From assembly GCA_022494885.1 (NCBI GenBank), contig JAGVSM010001315.1:124001-188000 (forward strand): a stretch of DNA of 64,000 bases, written 5' to 3'. Under the pieces are notes generated by a model. The model ran no database searches. It was not told the origin of the DNA and worked only from the letters and a program-made list of their open reading frames with translations. The position numbers and the translations under genes are program-made. This DNA comes from Micrasema longulum (taxonomy: Eukaryota > Arthropoda > Insecta > Trichoptera > Brachycentridae). Positions 10,999-20,929 of the stretch are shown piece by piece; the first letter of the stretch is position 1, and each line of letters opens with the position of its first letter.

Positions 10999-11640
10999 TT
11001 TTATTAAATAATACTCTTCAAAGTAAGTACTTAACATGGTGACTCTTATGACATAAATTCAAAATCAAACCAAATCCACTAAGTAATGTAAGTAATTCAT
11101 TAAAAAAATGCCAATAAAATATCTCGACACATTTAAATTTATTTTTCAGTTGAAACTTTCTTTTTTTGTAAGCATATTGTGTTTTGACATCACACCATGA
11201 AATAAAAGGCCAAACGACAAGAAACATTACATAAAATCTGAATTAGTTGTTTTTAATTAGAATCTCTGATTAAAATAACGGTCACAAGAGGTTGAACATT
11301 AACGTCAAGAGATGAAATTTAATGAAGTCGTTAATATTTATGTTTGGGCGTTTTGACAAACACGTGTTATTTGGATAGAGCTTATTACTTTTTATAGGAA
11401 CGCGCAACGGCGCAACATCTTCCATAACAATAGTAACAACACAAATATTCATTACAGTTCTGACCTCTACACGAAAAATAATGATTAAAAAAATAAGTTG
11501 TGCAATAAATTTAATTTGTTTACTATGGCACATAAAATACAAGAACAGACATTCTCGTCTTTATTGGAATGTCCCATGCAGTAGACAAGTTACATTTTTT
11601 TTGCAGAGATAGTGGAAAATTCATATTACATTTTAAGTGT
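10999..11640. other. no recognised feature
   Basis: AT-rich. The minus-strand frames at 11018-11227 and 11282-11542 show no known pattern. Confidence 0.5.
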
Positions 11641-11767
11641 GCAGGCGGATGAAGAATACAGTTTTGTGTGTAAAATAGAACCAAAACCCTAGGTGAGTGT
11701 TTTCGACTCGATGTCTGCTCTAAGGTTAAAATCTTATATAAGGAAATCGAGCGGAGTTGCCAAGTTG
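11641..11767 (+). mobile_element. SINE-3 5' leader without head
   Basis: Matches the leader before the tRNA head of SINE-3 at 25552-25680: GCGGATGAAGAATACAGTTT, GTAAAATAGAACCAAAACCC, GAGTGTTTTCGACTCGATG and ATAAGGAAATCGAGCG. It stops exactly where the tRNA-like head should begin and runs into FB-F sequence. Confidence 0.7.
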
Positions 11768-11870
11768 TGCCACCTTAACGAGCCAAAGCCCTGTGAATGT
11801 CTACATATCCATATTCCCTTATTAAAAATGTTTTCCCTCCCTGTTGCAATTATTACAAATATTTAACCCG
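11768..11870 (-). mobile_element. FB-F fragment
   Basis: AAGCCCTGTGAATGTCTACA, CCATATTCCCTTATTAAAAA, then TTTTCCCTCCCTGTTGCAAT match the FB-F core read on the minus strand. Confidence 0.6.
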
Positions 11871-12286
11871 CACGGAATTTTTTTTGCAAATAAAACTATG
11901 TTAATTTACTAGTAAACTGTATTCTGTTTAAGACCGTGTATATTTATTATAATTTATGAAGCTACCGTTATTTGACTAAATAAAACATTGCATACAGAAA
12001 TTATCTTCATCGGCATGTATTGGCAAAATGTAGCGATACTTAAAACTCGATTATATAGTATACTTTCAATTTTCTCAATATTTGTGCAAATGATCGTTGC
12101 TATCCTTGAGCAAAAAAGAACCGTACAATATAATATGTGTCAATTAAACTATTTAATATTAAGTATTAAGACGGGAGGCAGTGTATCTGGATTAATTGTT
12201 ATTAATTTGCATTTTCCCTCTTTACATATTTATGTGAATGAGACTATTTTTATGTAAATACTACTCTGTAGTGGAAAAAATATACA
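11871..12286. other. no recognised feature
   Basis: AT-rich; the plus frame 11988-12257 has no recognisable composition. Confidence 0.5.
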
Positions 12287-12582
12287 CAGGGTGTTCTTTA
12301 AACCCTATCACATCCAAAACCACGATGATCAGTACGAGCGAGAAGACATATTGGCACATTGAAATAATTTTTAGAAAGAATAATTTTTTTTTAAAAATAT
12401 ATTTAAAAAAAACAAACTTCTGCAGGGGAGAAACGAGGAGGGGGGGGGAAGTTTTGTTATTTTTAAGCTTTTATTTTTACAAATTTTCTTCGTTTAAATA
12501 TTTTTTTTAATATGCCAATATGTCTTCTTGCCTTTACTGATCATCGTGGTTTCGGATGTGACAGTGTTTAAAGAACACCCTG
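12287..12582. mobile_element. palindromic MITE, 296 bp (mariner-like ends)
   Basis: Both ends read CAGGGTGTTCTTTAAAC inward. The inverted arms continue for about 75 bp with few changes (CACATCCAAAACCACGATGA / CACATCCGAAACCACGATGA; GAAGACATATTGGCA in both). TA dinucleotides flank the ends (12583-12584 on the right, 12283-12284 on the left with two extra bases), as expected for Tc1/mariner insertion. The centre is A/T and G homopolymer runs. The ORF crossing it is not a gene. Confidence 0.8.
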
Positions 12583-12864
12583 TATAAAAAAATGTGGAAG
12601 GCAGTCACACCTCACTAATTATAGTTTATTTTCTTTCTTCATACATTTATGCAAATAGAGGTTGCTCTTTTTAAGTTAATATTACAAAAAAAGAAAGCAG
12701 TTGGAACTGCACAATTTTTTTTTTTTTCTTCAATCACTTATATAAATGGTAAATTGTTTAGGCATAAGAAACTTATTCTGTATTTTGTGACAAAACCTTG
12801 TATATATAAGCAGGGTGATATAAATGAAAGAATTAATAAAAAACGCACAACTTGCACGTTTATA

Positions 12865-13012
12865 AAAATCATAAGACGTAAAACTAAACAAAAGGCTCAG
12901 ACAACCTTTACAAAAGATGTCAAAAATATTTTCACTAGCGATAGAATAAAAAAAAATAAAAAAATATTTTGTTAAATGTATGTACAGGGTTTATAGATAA
13001 ATAAATTTTAAA
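12865..13012 (+). mobile_element. LINE-K 3' terminus (copy 3)
   Basis: GGCTCAGACAACCTTTACAA, GTCAAAAATATTTTCACTAG, AAAAATATTTTGTTAAATGT match the complement of 5628-5740 nearly base for base. Before this, AAAACTAAACAAAAGGCTC corresponds to the PDKTK coding end. The tail is AGATAAATAAATTTTAAATG. Confidence 0.7.
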
Positions 13013-13067
13013 TGAAAAAAAATAATTGAATGCATAATAATAAATGTTATTTAATATTTGTATTTCA

Positions 13068-13102
13068 ATACATGCCGACTTTTCTATGTTTATCGGTTTC
13101 GA
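13068..13102 (-). mobile_element. fragment of the ribozyme-bearing (Penelope-like) repeat
   Basis: The minus strand reads CTCGAAACCGATAAACATAG then AAAAGTCGGCATG, matching the second half of the module at 13791-13825. The CTGANGA half is missing. Confidence 0.6.
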
Positions 13103-13163
13103 GTCACACTTACATGGACCTTTGATCCGTGCGCAACTCTAGCCACGGGACCACAACCCGATT
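13103..13163 (-). mobile_element. SINE-4 head fragment
   Basis: The minus strand reads AATCGGGTTGTGGTCCCGTG, GCTAGAGTTGCGCACGGATC, AAAGGTCCATGTAAGTGTGA: the tRNA-like head of SINE-4 (compare 13866-13920 and 49968-50030), ending near the B box. Confidence 0.6.
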
Positions 13164-13244
13164 AAAAGTAATCATATTATTACCTAAATAAGTGATACTA
13201 AAATGCACCTCATGAACGAAGTATTTTTTGAATGAAATATTTAA

Positions 13245-13376
13245 TTTCTAAATATTATTAAATATTTGTATATATACACTTACCGACTTTTCTTTGTCTA
13301 CCGGTTTTGAGGTATACCCACCTCTTCGTCAGGACACCGATTGAACCAACATGCAAAACCCATTATACACCTTCAC
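13245..13376 (-). mobile_element. ribozyme-bearing repeat, left inverted arm
   Basis: On the minus strand this unit runs TTTTGCATGTTGGTTCAATC, GGTGTCCTGACGAAGAGG, a stem-loop, CCGGTAGACAAAGAAAAGTC, GGTAAGTGTATATATAC. It is an inverted copy of 13736-13862. The family also occurs at 37425-37515. Penelope-like elements carry this kind of module in their terminal repeats; no coding part is left here. Confidence 0.65.
13293..13339 (-). ncRNA. hammerhead-ribozyme-like motif (degenerate)
   Basis: Minus-strand order: GTGTC (outer stem I), CTGACGA, one extra A, stem II GAGGTG-GGTA-TACCTC, AAAA (canonical GAAA with its G changed), CCGGTA (short stem III and a GUA cleavage triplet), GACAA (stem I partner). 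Stem II differs from the 13.77-kb copy at both strands of two pairs, so pairing is kept. The lost G of GAAA and the extra nucleotide before stem II make self-cleavage doubtful. Confidence 0.6.
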
Positions 13377-13483
13377 CAAAGTTATTGCTCAAAAATATAA
13401 AAACAACACGACATGCATTTTAAAAAGCACATGCACTGGTTGGGACAAACATGCACTGATTAAATTATGAAAATATTCTATTT

Positions 13484-13720
13484 TCAACAATATTTTGAGT
13501 ATCTCCAAATGCTTGCAGACTGGCAGATGGAAGAGTTTAGGAAATGTGGATGTTCAAACATAGGCAGCGTGGTGAATGTTAAACAGTGTGTAAAGTGGCC
13601 ACTTAAACCAGCCAATGACAGGTCATAAGCCCTGTAAATGCCCAGACTCCCATATTCCCCTCTCAAAATTGTTTTTCCCTCTCTGTTGCAACAAATTTAA
13701 ATATTCTATGCTGTTTGAGA
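13484..13720 (-). mobile_element. FB-F foldback element, partial
   Basis: Contains the family core read on the minus strand: GTGTAAAGTGGCCACTTAAA, CCAGCCAATGACAGGTCATA, AGCCCTGTAAATGCCCAGAC, and a terminal ATTTTGAGTATCTCCAAATG. It sits exactly between the two inverted ribozyme-bearing arms. Confidence 0.75.
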
Positions 13721-13735
13721 CATAGTTGAAAAAAG

Positions 13736-13862
13736 TGTATAGTGGGTTTTGCATGTTGGTTTAATTGGTGTCCTGACGAAGAGACGGGTACGTCTCGAAA
13801 TCGGTAGACATAGAAAAGTCGGTAAGTGATTATAAACAAATATGTAATAACATTTAGTAAAA
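13736..13862 (+). mobile_element. ribozyme-bearing repeat, right inverted arm
   Basis: GTGGGTTTTGCATGTTGGTT, TAATTGGTGTCCTGACGAAG and the stem-loop and GAAA block, then AGACATAGAAAAGTCGGTAA. It is the inverted partner of 13245-13376. SINE-4 begins directly downstream, as it does (with a longer spacer) beside the left arm. Confidence 0.65.
13767..13811 (+). ncRNA. hammerhead-ribozyme-like motif, near-complete core
   Basis: Parts in order: GGTGTC 13767-13772 (stem I), CTGACGA 13773-13779, extra A 13780, stem II GAGACG/CGTCTC 13781-13786 and 13791-13796 around GGTA, GAAA 13797-13800, TCGGTA 13801-13806, GACAT 13807-13811 (pairs with GTGTC). This is the type I hammerhead order with a very short stem III, as reported for Penelope-like elements, where two copies may act as a dimer. 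The extra base between CTGACGA and stem II departs from the textbook core, and activity is untested. Confidence 0.65.
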
Positions 13863-14050
13863 TTTGATCGGGTTGTGGTCCCGTGGCTAGTGTCTCGGAC
13901 TCACCGCTCAAAAATCCCACTCTACCCCAACTAGATTTCCATTTTTTTATAGTGAGTTATTTACAACTCGTTGAAAACGGCCCTCAAAATTAAATATTTG
14001 GGTAAACAATAAGAACGCAAATATTTCTTTTAAAAAAAAAATTTTTTTGA
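13863..14050 (+). mobile_element. SINE-4 (tRNA-derived)
   Basis: Head ATCGGGTTGTGGTCCCGTGG with CTAGTGTCTCGGACTCAC (A-box region), then a deleted B box (AAAAATCCCACTCTACCCC), then the body AGTGAGTTATTTACAACTCG, TTGAAAACGGCCCTC, AACAATAAGAACGCAAATAT and an A-rich end. The same sequence occurs at 42.2, 47.5 (-) and 50.0 kb. It is not a functional tRNA gene: no folded acceptor stem or terminator. Confidence 0.75.
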
Positions 14051-14059
14051 CTACAAAGT

Positions 14060-15127
14060 TAATGTATTAAATATTAATAATATTTTATTTCTACTTGAAA
14101 ATCTATAAAAAAATAATGCAAAAAACATGTATTATGTGTGACTTTTAATTTCTTCTTTCAGTTTACATGCAGAAAGTAATGTAAATTGAAAAAAGAATTA
14201 AGAGTCATAAAACGGAATCAAACATTTTATTACATATTAAAAATAGACTCTCGTAACACTATGTTTTGGGGTAGCATGTTTATAGGGAGGATTAGTTTTC
14301 TACCCTTAGCAATTGTGCGGTAAAAAGCGATTCATGTACAAACAGATCTACGCCACAGCCCATTGTAAAACTTTTCATACATTTATCAACTATATTCATG
14401 CTTTGTACCGAAAGTGCATTTTGTTTGTAATCGTCACAGGGGGCATGCTTTGTACAGAGGCATTTATTACTTCTATTAAGTCAAAGAATTGAAGAAATTT
14501 CCCAAAAGATTTATGTGCATTGAGAGAATACAATTGCAGAGTTTAAAAAAAAAAAAGTTGTGAATTGAAATTATTACTACTAGAGTATTTTGTGATTAAT
14601 TTATTTATTGAATATATTTTTAATATCAAAAAGACGGTGGAGTCCCAAATTGAAAAATGGGATTCACTTTACATATTCACATCTACATAATATGCTGATA
14701 TGTATATATCCAACTAACGAAGTCAAAGTTGATAAAGTAAAGAGCATTAAAAATTATTTAAAATAAAGTAGATTCAATTCATTTTACTGACAAAATTTAC
14801 AAATTTTACGTATTTTTAATATTATAATTGAAATAAAGTATTTTTTTATTTTGTATTTATTTATGCAAATACATATACTCAAATATTACTAAAAAAAAAC
14901 GTATCCCTAAATCTATGAGGCCATGTGTCTTGTGTTGAGTTGAGATACAATATAATGGAAAGCGGCAGCATGTACTTTATTAAATAATAACAAAAATTAA
15001 AACTAAAAATTATTACATAAGCATACTCGTATATTTCAATAAACATCTAGACAACACGCTTAATAGTTTATAAATCTATGCAATATCTCGCATCAGTCTC
15101 TTGCAATAGTCTCTTCCCGTAGACAAA
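14060..15127. other. no recognised feature
   Basis: AT-rich with homopolymer A runs. A somewhat GC-richer stretch at 14270-14460 matches nothing else in the window. Confidence 0.5.
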
Positions 15128-15640
15128 ATCCGAACTTGTACACTTTTAAAAATGGCCTTCGTTTTAGAGAGCTTATATGTTCATGCAAGACATTTAACAC
15201 TTCGGGTCGCAAAAAAAAAATCTCTGAGCAACAGTTATACGTGTTTTTGGAATTAAATAATTCATTTTACAGGAGAATCTCGAAGGAGCATTCTGCTGGG
15301 ATCTTCTCTTGTAACCACATGACCAGAAATGTGTGTCTCATGTCCAGTACCTCCATGGATTGAAACAATGCCTTAGATGGGAAAGTGAGGGGACTTTGAA
15401 GCATCACTCTAAGTATTGTTTTTTGTACGTTTATTTTGAGGCTCATGGTAGACGCCGTGCAACCTTTCCAGCCCACTATACTATAGGTTGCCGCTGACTG
15501 GAAAAGAGCAGAATACACAGTTCTGAGAGTTTCTGGAAACCAGCGGTTGGACCTAATCCCATCGTAGATTTCTGTGAATAATTATTCCTAGATATTTAAT
15601 GTAATCAACTAAGTTTAAAATCTGGCACGAACAATCATAT
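15128..15640 (-). mobile_element. R1/I-like LINE, post-RT region (LINE-R), frameshifted
   Basis: The minus strand reads LVDYIKYLGIIIHRNLRWD (the YLG(I/V).(L/I)D..L.W motif after the RT palm), then after a frame change ALFQSAATYSIVGWKGCTA, STMSLKINVQKTILRVMLQS and FPSKALFQSMEVLDMRHTFL, then a stop and a broken tail with FFLRPEVLNVLHEH. The pattern (Y.AL.QS...Y.I..WG........L...QK.ILKV......FPS..LF....VLD.RQL) is that of R1/I-group LINEs. It is non-functional. Confidence 0.65.
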
Positions 15641-16108
15641 TTTATTTCCTTTATTTATATTTATGATTTTAGTTTTAATAATACACTAAGTATCTTTAAA
15701 TTTATTAAACTGTTTATAGGTGCAATTAATTTATACATTTAGTTTAAATTACGATCATTAACTAGAAATTAAAATAGACATAATTAGAGGCAACGCATTT
15801 AAAAGTATTACTCGGCACGGAAATTTTTAGTGCACTATATAAATGAAGTACTTAATAAATACATTTCATAACGTAAATTATTTCATGGTTATTGAATGAG
15901 ATACATGAGTAAAGATGCAAACTTAAGAAATAACAATAAAAAAAATTAAAAAACGAATATTTATCGGACTAACACAGTAATAAATGAGGTTAATGGAAAC
16001 ATTTTTTTTTATGGTAAAAAAATATTTTTTTTTTTAATCATGTAAAATAGTACATCCCTCCAGTTAAAGTTTTTCACAAATATAATAGTAGTCTCTAGTT
16101 AGGTGTTT
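15641..16108. other. no recognised feature
   Basis: AT-rich with T and A homopolymers; nothing supported. Confidence 0.5.
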
Positions 16109-16503
16109 AATGAGGAAGTTCAGTGCTACGGGAAATCAGATACAAAAATGCTTTCTTACACTCGGTAAAAAACAGAACATTTAGTTGTACTGCAAAGTAT
16201 CTAGAAAATGTATGAAAAAATTATAAAAATGAATAACTTACGACACAAGTTCTTCCGAATCAACCAATGATAGAGTGTTGTGATAGATTGCCAGTTTCCG
16301 GGAAGCCAACTCACTAATTGTAGAACGCATCGACTAGAACTTGTGACGTCACTGGTGGAGTGATTTCAAAATTACAAAACTTTAAAAAGTCATAACGCTG
16401 ATAATGCGATACATCAAAATATATAGTTTTTAAAATTGGCTTACTATAGTTCGATAGTCAATTAAAAAAAAAAAAATTATAAAACTACTGAATTTCCTTA
16501 TTT
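16109..16503 (-). mobile_element. Non-autonomous TIR element (second family), copy A
   Basis: Ends are AATGAGGAAGTTCAGTGC and the complement of AATAAGGAAATTCAGTAG. The interior matches 29539-29946 in the opposite orientation (TGTACTGCAAAGTATCTAGA, TGACGTCAC, GCTGATAATGCGATA). No transposase frame; superfamily not determined. Confidence 0.7.
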
Positions 16504-16701
16504 ACATAAACAGCACGTATAAGACAAAAATATTATTTATTTTATTTAAACTTTCGTTAAATTATATGTACTTGCCTACCATTAAAGAAATGGACGGTGC
16601 AACTACGAAACCTGCATTGATTGAAACAAATTTAAGCAACAGTATTTTTTTTTTTTTTTAAATCACGCAGTTACTTAAACACAGATTTTTAAAATCATCC
16701 T

Positions 16702-16875
16702 AACAATTAAAAAAACAAACCATTACTCCATATCTCTGTGAGTGTAGGCATAAAAGACAAAACGCCACATCACTCTGTATTTGCAAAGCCAACTCACTTT
16801 CTCTACATTTATACATCTTCTCGTGCATGCACGGAAATTATTCCGACTTTTGACATATTCCTCTTCAAGTGTTAA
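16702..16875 (-). mobile_element. LINE-W 3' end, decayed copy
   Basis: The minus frame YVKSRNNFRACTRRCINVEK, then CKYRVMWRFVFYAY and a terminal RDME stop, matches the end of the 52.8-53.3 kb element (HVKSRNNRRACMRRCMNVKE ... CQDRVVWRSILSAYPSGEMA). Only the last about 55 codons remain. Confidence 0.65.
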
Positions 16876-17468
16876 ATATTAACATTGCATTTTTTTAACA
16901 GTATGTTTAAACTCCATGCGACTTTTTAATGTATTCTATTTTATGAAGATTTTTCTGTTTTCATACTACTTAATTCTTCTTAATAATTTGTATAGTATAC
17001 TTAAAGATGATTGAGTACTTTCGTTATTTATAAGAACAATAAAATTACATCGTTAAGCTGATAAAATGCTTTTCCAGTAGACACAATTTTAAAGGAATTT
17101 TTAATGAATTTTTGTGAAGATTTTCTAAATAAATTATAGAATACTTGAGTGCGTTATGGGGGTTGTGTGCTCTGGGCTAAATTCTTAGTATTAAAAGGGC
17201 TGGATCATATTTATTTATTCCATCGATTCAATTATTAAACAAAAATTTGTTAACAAATATCTCAACAAAAACAAATGAATGATTTATGAAGGGAATAAGA
17301 TAGTCCAGTTACATACGGTAGAATATTAACTTTTTTGCCAATGTATGAACATTTATACTAATTATATTAAACATTTAAGTTTGTAAGTGAAAATTCTTGA
17401 TGGAAGTTCATTGTAATTTACTATATAAATAAAAGACGAATGATACTTTAATCCACAAATTCGGAAAA
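16876..17468. other. no recognised feature
   Basis: AT-rich; no repeats or coding signal found. Confidence 0.5.
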
Positions 17469-17512
17469 TCCAGTGACCGGTTTCATCGCTTTCACGACAT
17501 CTTCGAGACAGG
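17469..17512 (-). ncRNA. hammerhead-ribozyme-like motif (decayed)
   Basis: Minus-strand order: CCTGT (stem I), CTCGAAGA (expected CTGAAGA, one insertion), TGTCGT-GAAA-GCGAT stem II, GAAA, CCGGTC (palindromic short stem III and canonical GUC cleavage triplet), ACTGG (stem I partner). It clearly belongs with the better copy at 24430-24472 but has damage in stem I and the CTGANGA block. Confidence 0.55.
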
Positions 17513-18029
17513 TATCTTTATTAAGGAGTTCAATATTATTATACAAAACAGAAGTAATGATAGATAATTCAAAATTGTATGAAAGTAAATTAATTAAAGT
17601 TATTTTTATCTTACGGATAATTATCAAAATATTTTCGGGTTAACTATAGTAGGGCCAATTTAATAGGTCACATTTGAGGCTAATATAAGGCATGTTTTAC
17701 TTATTGCAAAATGTTTCCCTCGGCACGGGATACCCCAGCGAGGAACATTATTCTGTATAAAATAAAGAATACAAACATTGTAAAAGTAAAAAATAATAAA
17801 AATAATGATAATTAAATGTGAACAATGAATGTATCAATATAAAAACGCATTTTGTATTAACTGCTTAAACCTAAACAATCCAGTGTCAAAAATGTCAATC
17901 TGTACGTTTTCAAAAGTGTTGTATAATCTACATATTCTTGATATTGGATTAAAGAAGGACACATTATTCTTAAACGAATCTATGTATAATGTTTTTGGGT
18001 TCCTTGTTGCGAGAAAGAAAAAAAATGCG
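17513..18029. other. no recognised feature
   Basis: AT-rich; frames on both strands at 17829-18076 overlap each other and look random. Confidence 0.5.
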
Positions 18030-18185
18030 AAGGGAATATATAGGTCTAGGTATTTACAGGGCTTATGACATGTCATTCACCATTCTGTCTTTGTTTAAAC
18101 ATTCACATTTCTTAAACTCTTCAATCTGTTGACTTTTGACCTTGAGGGACAACTGGAAGCATTATGGTGCTCCAGAAAGTAGATA
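18030..18185 (+). mobile_element. FB-F element with internal deletion
   Basis: GGGAATATATAGGTCTAGGT, ATTTACAGGGCTTATGACAT, GTCATTCACCATTCTG and AATCTGTTGACTTTTGACCT follow the FB-F core, but the TGGCCACTTTACACACTGTG block is missing. Confidence 0.65.
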
Positions 18186-18439
18186 CTAACGTTTCCTATC
18201 ACTGTCGACATAAAGGGGTTTGAATTGGGTGATGGATTTATTTATATATATTTTTTATACTCCCCCCTGTCTCTTCCATAAAGACGATGAAGAGGTTTAG
18301 AGGGACAGCGAAAGGTGCATTGAATGTTCTAAATGTAAATATTTGTTCGCATATTTTCTTACTGAATTTGGTTGGTAGAGGAAGAAATAAATTCAATTCG
18401 TAATTTAAAAAAAATTCTTGCTTGTATGAGAGTATTCGG

Positions 18440-18600
18440 TTATGTTGTGGGTACTTTGAATGTTGACTTTTGTGAAGTAAAAGAGATGAAACCTTTAATG
18501 ATGTGAAGTCTAACTAAATCATTCCCTAGGAAGGAAATCCAGCCTGTTTACAAACATTTGGACTCACTCAAAACATTGTTGATTAAACTAACTGGTTTAA
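18440..18600 (+). mobile_element. FB-F element, right half
   Basis: TGTTGACTTTTGTGAAGTAA, AAGAGATGAAACCTTT and then the right inverted end GGAAATCCAGCCTGTTTACA, AACATTTGGACTCACTCAAA, ACATTGTTGA. Confidence 0.65.
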
Positions 18601-18614
18601 TTTAATTTACTAGA

Positions 18615-18975
18615 TCAGGTAACACAGGAAACTGAGTCATTTTCGAAATTCAAATCTAGTTTGAGTAATTGGTTTGCTCGAACGGGAATGAATTTCTGCG
18701 ATCAAATGTGGACTAACTGGTAAATGGTTAATATGTATTTATAAATGTAAAATGTAATAATGTATAAAGTATCAATGATGTGTATAAACTTAATATATAT
18801 GTATATATGTGTGTGAATGTATGGTTATGAATGCATTACAAGTGCCCCGACTCAACACGGATTTTCTAGCGAGTCGGAGCAAGTTCACAGTCATGGGTCG
18901 TTCCTGATTGTGTCGCTATAAACTGTGTCTCTTTCCTTAAAAAATGTATGTATAATGTAATTAATAAATAAATAA
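18615..18975 (+). mobile_element. LINE-like 3' end with UTR and (AATA)n tail (LINE-S)
   Basis: A frame TQETESFSKFKSSLSNWFAR, TGMNFCDQMWTNW ends in TAA at about 18724. It resembles the F...L..WL terminus of LINE ORF2 proteins. A UTR with GACTCAACACGG/GCGAGTCGG repeats and a TTAATAAATAAATAAAA tail follows. Clade unknown; no second copy here. Confidence 0.45.
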
Positions 18976-19014
18976 AAAAATAAGTAGAAATATAAAAGTT
19001 AGAATTTTTTTAGG

Positions 19015-19310
19015 CGTTTTCGAAAAGGTGAATTGGTTCAGCTGGATGAATTTCATCCACATGATGAAGGTTACAGCTCTTTTACTTCACAAAAGTCAAC
19101 AGATGGAAGAGCCGAGGAAATGTGAATATTTAAACATAAACCAGCTAATGACAGGTCATAAGCCCTGTTAATGGCTGGACTTTTATATTCACTTCTCAAA
19201 AAAATTTTTGCTCTAGGTGGCAATAAGTTTATATCTTAATATCTCCCTGGGAGTGAAATTCTGCCTTTTCTATAAACATTTGGGCATGTTAAAAATATTG
19301 TAAAACAAAT
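19015..19310 (-). mobile_element. FB-F foldback element, partial
   Basis: Minus-strand FB-F core: GTTACAGCTCTTTTACTTCA, CAAAAGTCAACAGATGGAAG, CCAGCTAATGACAGGTCATA, AGCCCTGTTAATGGCTGGAC, with a decayed right end AACATTTGGGCATG. Confidence 0.7.
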
Positions 19311-19320
19311 AATGTTCCAA

Positions 19321-19600
19321 GCCGGCTCTGTACCCAGGACAAAAAAGTTACAAGTATATTAAGCGTTTTATTCTGTGACATATTTCCCAAATATTTCAAT
19401 TTACGAGCCAATCTTGCGCCGTAATCGGAGCCATCTGGCCTCGGGCGCCATCTATATTGCATATCATAATCTAATGGTACTTCGTCCCATACTCCGCCAT
19501 CTTGGAACGGGATTTGCAAAATATATAACTGGAGAAAAATAAAGGAAAAAAATATCCCGGAAACATATTACTGTTTTTATTTATTTGAAATTTCAATGCA
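19321..19600. other. GC-richer unexplained block with a 76-codon frame
   Basis: A minus frame (19289-19519) reads MQIPFQDGGVWDEVPLDY, DMQYRWRPRPDGSDYGARLA. Composition is less AT-biased than the surroundings and AGATGGCGCC/AAGATGGCGG words recur, but I recognise no protein family. The last part runs into FB-F sequence, so a real gene is unlikely. Confidence 0.35.
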
Positions 19601-19602
19601 CT

Positions 19603-19690
19603 TTGGTGGGCTTATTGTAAAAGCGATATCTTTCAGCCAACCAAAAAAAAACCGACTGATCAAACGAAATGGTCAAAATGGAATAATTAT
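19603..19690 (+). repeat. dispersed repeat H, copy 1
   Basis: GGGCTTATTGTAAAAGCGAT, ATCTTTCAGCCAACC, GACTGATCAAACG and GGTCAAAATG match 51105-51190 and 55005-55095. Probably a LINE 3' end; no coding part seen. Confidence 0.55.
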
Positions 19691-19805
19691 GTATTATTAA
19701 ATTAAAGCTGTTTTTTAGCGGGCGGATAAATCTGGCACACATACTCTTATTAACAAAAAATACTTATGTAATACACATTATCTACACGATAAGGAAAGTG
19801 GGATA

Positions 19806-20055
19806 AGGGTCTTGATTATAATGGAAGGTTAACTTTTAAATTTATCTTTAATTTCATCTACAAAGTAAAAATTAAGTTTTCTGCATGAAAAGCAGAATTT
19901 GTATTAGATTTTTTCTTCCATACATGTTCAATTATAGGTTACTGACGAAGATACTTTAAATGTGCATGCAAATATACTCATTTTCGTACACAAATATCGG
20001 TTTTTATTTATAGACAGTCGAAGATAACGTTAATTCCCCATTGTAATCGGGGCCT
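19806..20055. mobile_element. foldback element G, full
   Basis: Left arm GTCTTGATTATAATGGAAGG with TTAAC; right arm, complemented, CCCCGATTACAATGGGGAAT with TAAC. Both continue inward for about 100 bp through CATCTACAAAGTAAAAAT-like sequence. One more arm lies at 20500-20690. Confidence 0.6.
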
Positions 20056-20499
20056 AGGTATTGAGTTTGGAAGGAGACAAGAAGAGAATCAGGAAAAAAA
20101 GCAATAATAAAAAATAAACGAAGGGAGGTTAGGGTTCTAAGGATAAATAATATTTTTTCAGGCGTTTCTTAAATGTGGCCAAAGAAAGTGCATTTTTTAA
20201 ATGAAGAGGTGGCTCATTCCAATGCCTGATTTAGAAAGGTTTTATAGTGTTTTAGGCATTGTAGAAAGTATGTAAAATGATTGTGACATATTTTACAAAA
20301 ATTGAATGGCCATGTACCATACTAGAAAATAAGAAGATTCAAATATAAAAATGAACCGGAAAAAATACTTAAAATATTGATATCTTCTCTATATTTACTG
20401 CCCCTTTCTTACTTACCATCAACTGTCTCCGGGTTTGTATCATAGTAGTAAGATAATAGAGTTATCATCGATTTTTTATAAATTGTTATAGAATTTTCT

Positions 20500-20690
20500 G
20501 TATGAAAAATTTAATATTCATATAAATTGTTTTTTAAAATATGTTTAATTACATATCACCGACGGATAAACTTTAAATTTTCATGTAAATAAAAACATAT
20601 TTACACGAAAAATTCGATTTTACTTTGTAGATAATTGAAGATAAGTCTCACAAATTCTCCTTGTAATCGAGGTCCTCGGTTTTTGTGACT
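20500..20690 (+). mobile_element. foldback element G, right half
   Basis: Matches 19900-20055 in the same direction: TTACATATCACCGACGGATA, TTTACTTTGTAGATAATTGA, TCCTTGTAATCGAGGTCC. The left arm is not recognisable. Confidence 0.5.
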
Positions 20691-20929
20691 TATCACACTT
20701 TCATTGAATAAACTCGAAAAACGATATAATCCATTTTCTGCACATCGTGTATAGAGTTTCGCTTATCAACAGTTCTTGGAGAATGGAGACGTTTGAGCGT
20801 CTTGCAGTCCACGGAATGTATGATACCCGTCTTAAATGACATTTTTTAAAATTATTGTATTGACTTAGTTTTTTATAACCGTGAGCTTTCATGGCTCCCA
20901 TCATATACAAGTGTTAAGTCTGTAATCTG
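20691..20929. other. no recognised feature
   Basis: A minus frame (20701-20910) overlaps but has no known pattern. Confidence 0.4.

Noticed and set aside
12238..12510. 90-codon frame
   Set aside because: It lies across one arm and the centre of the palindromic MITE.
20641..20690. Satellite array from the GTAATCGxGG(C/T)CC repeats at 19.8-20.7 kb
   Set aside because: Only three arms, two of them inverted; better explained as foldback element G plus half a copy.
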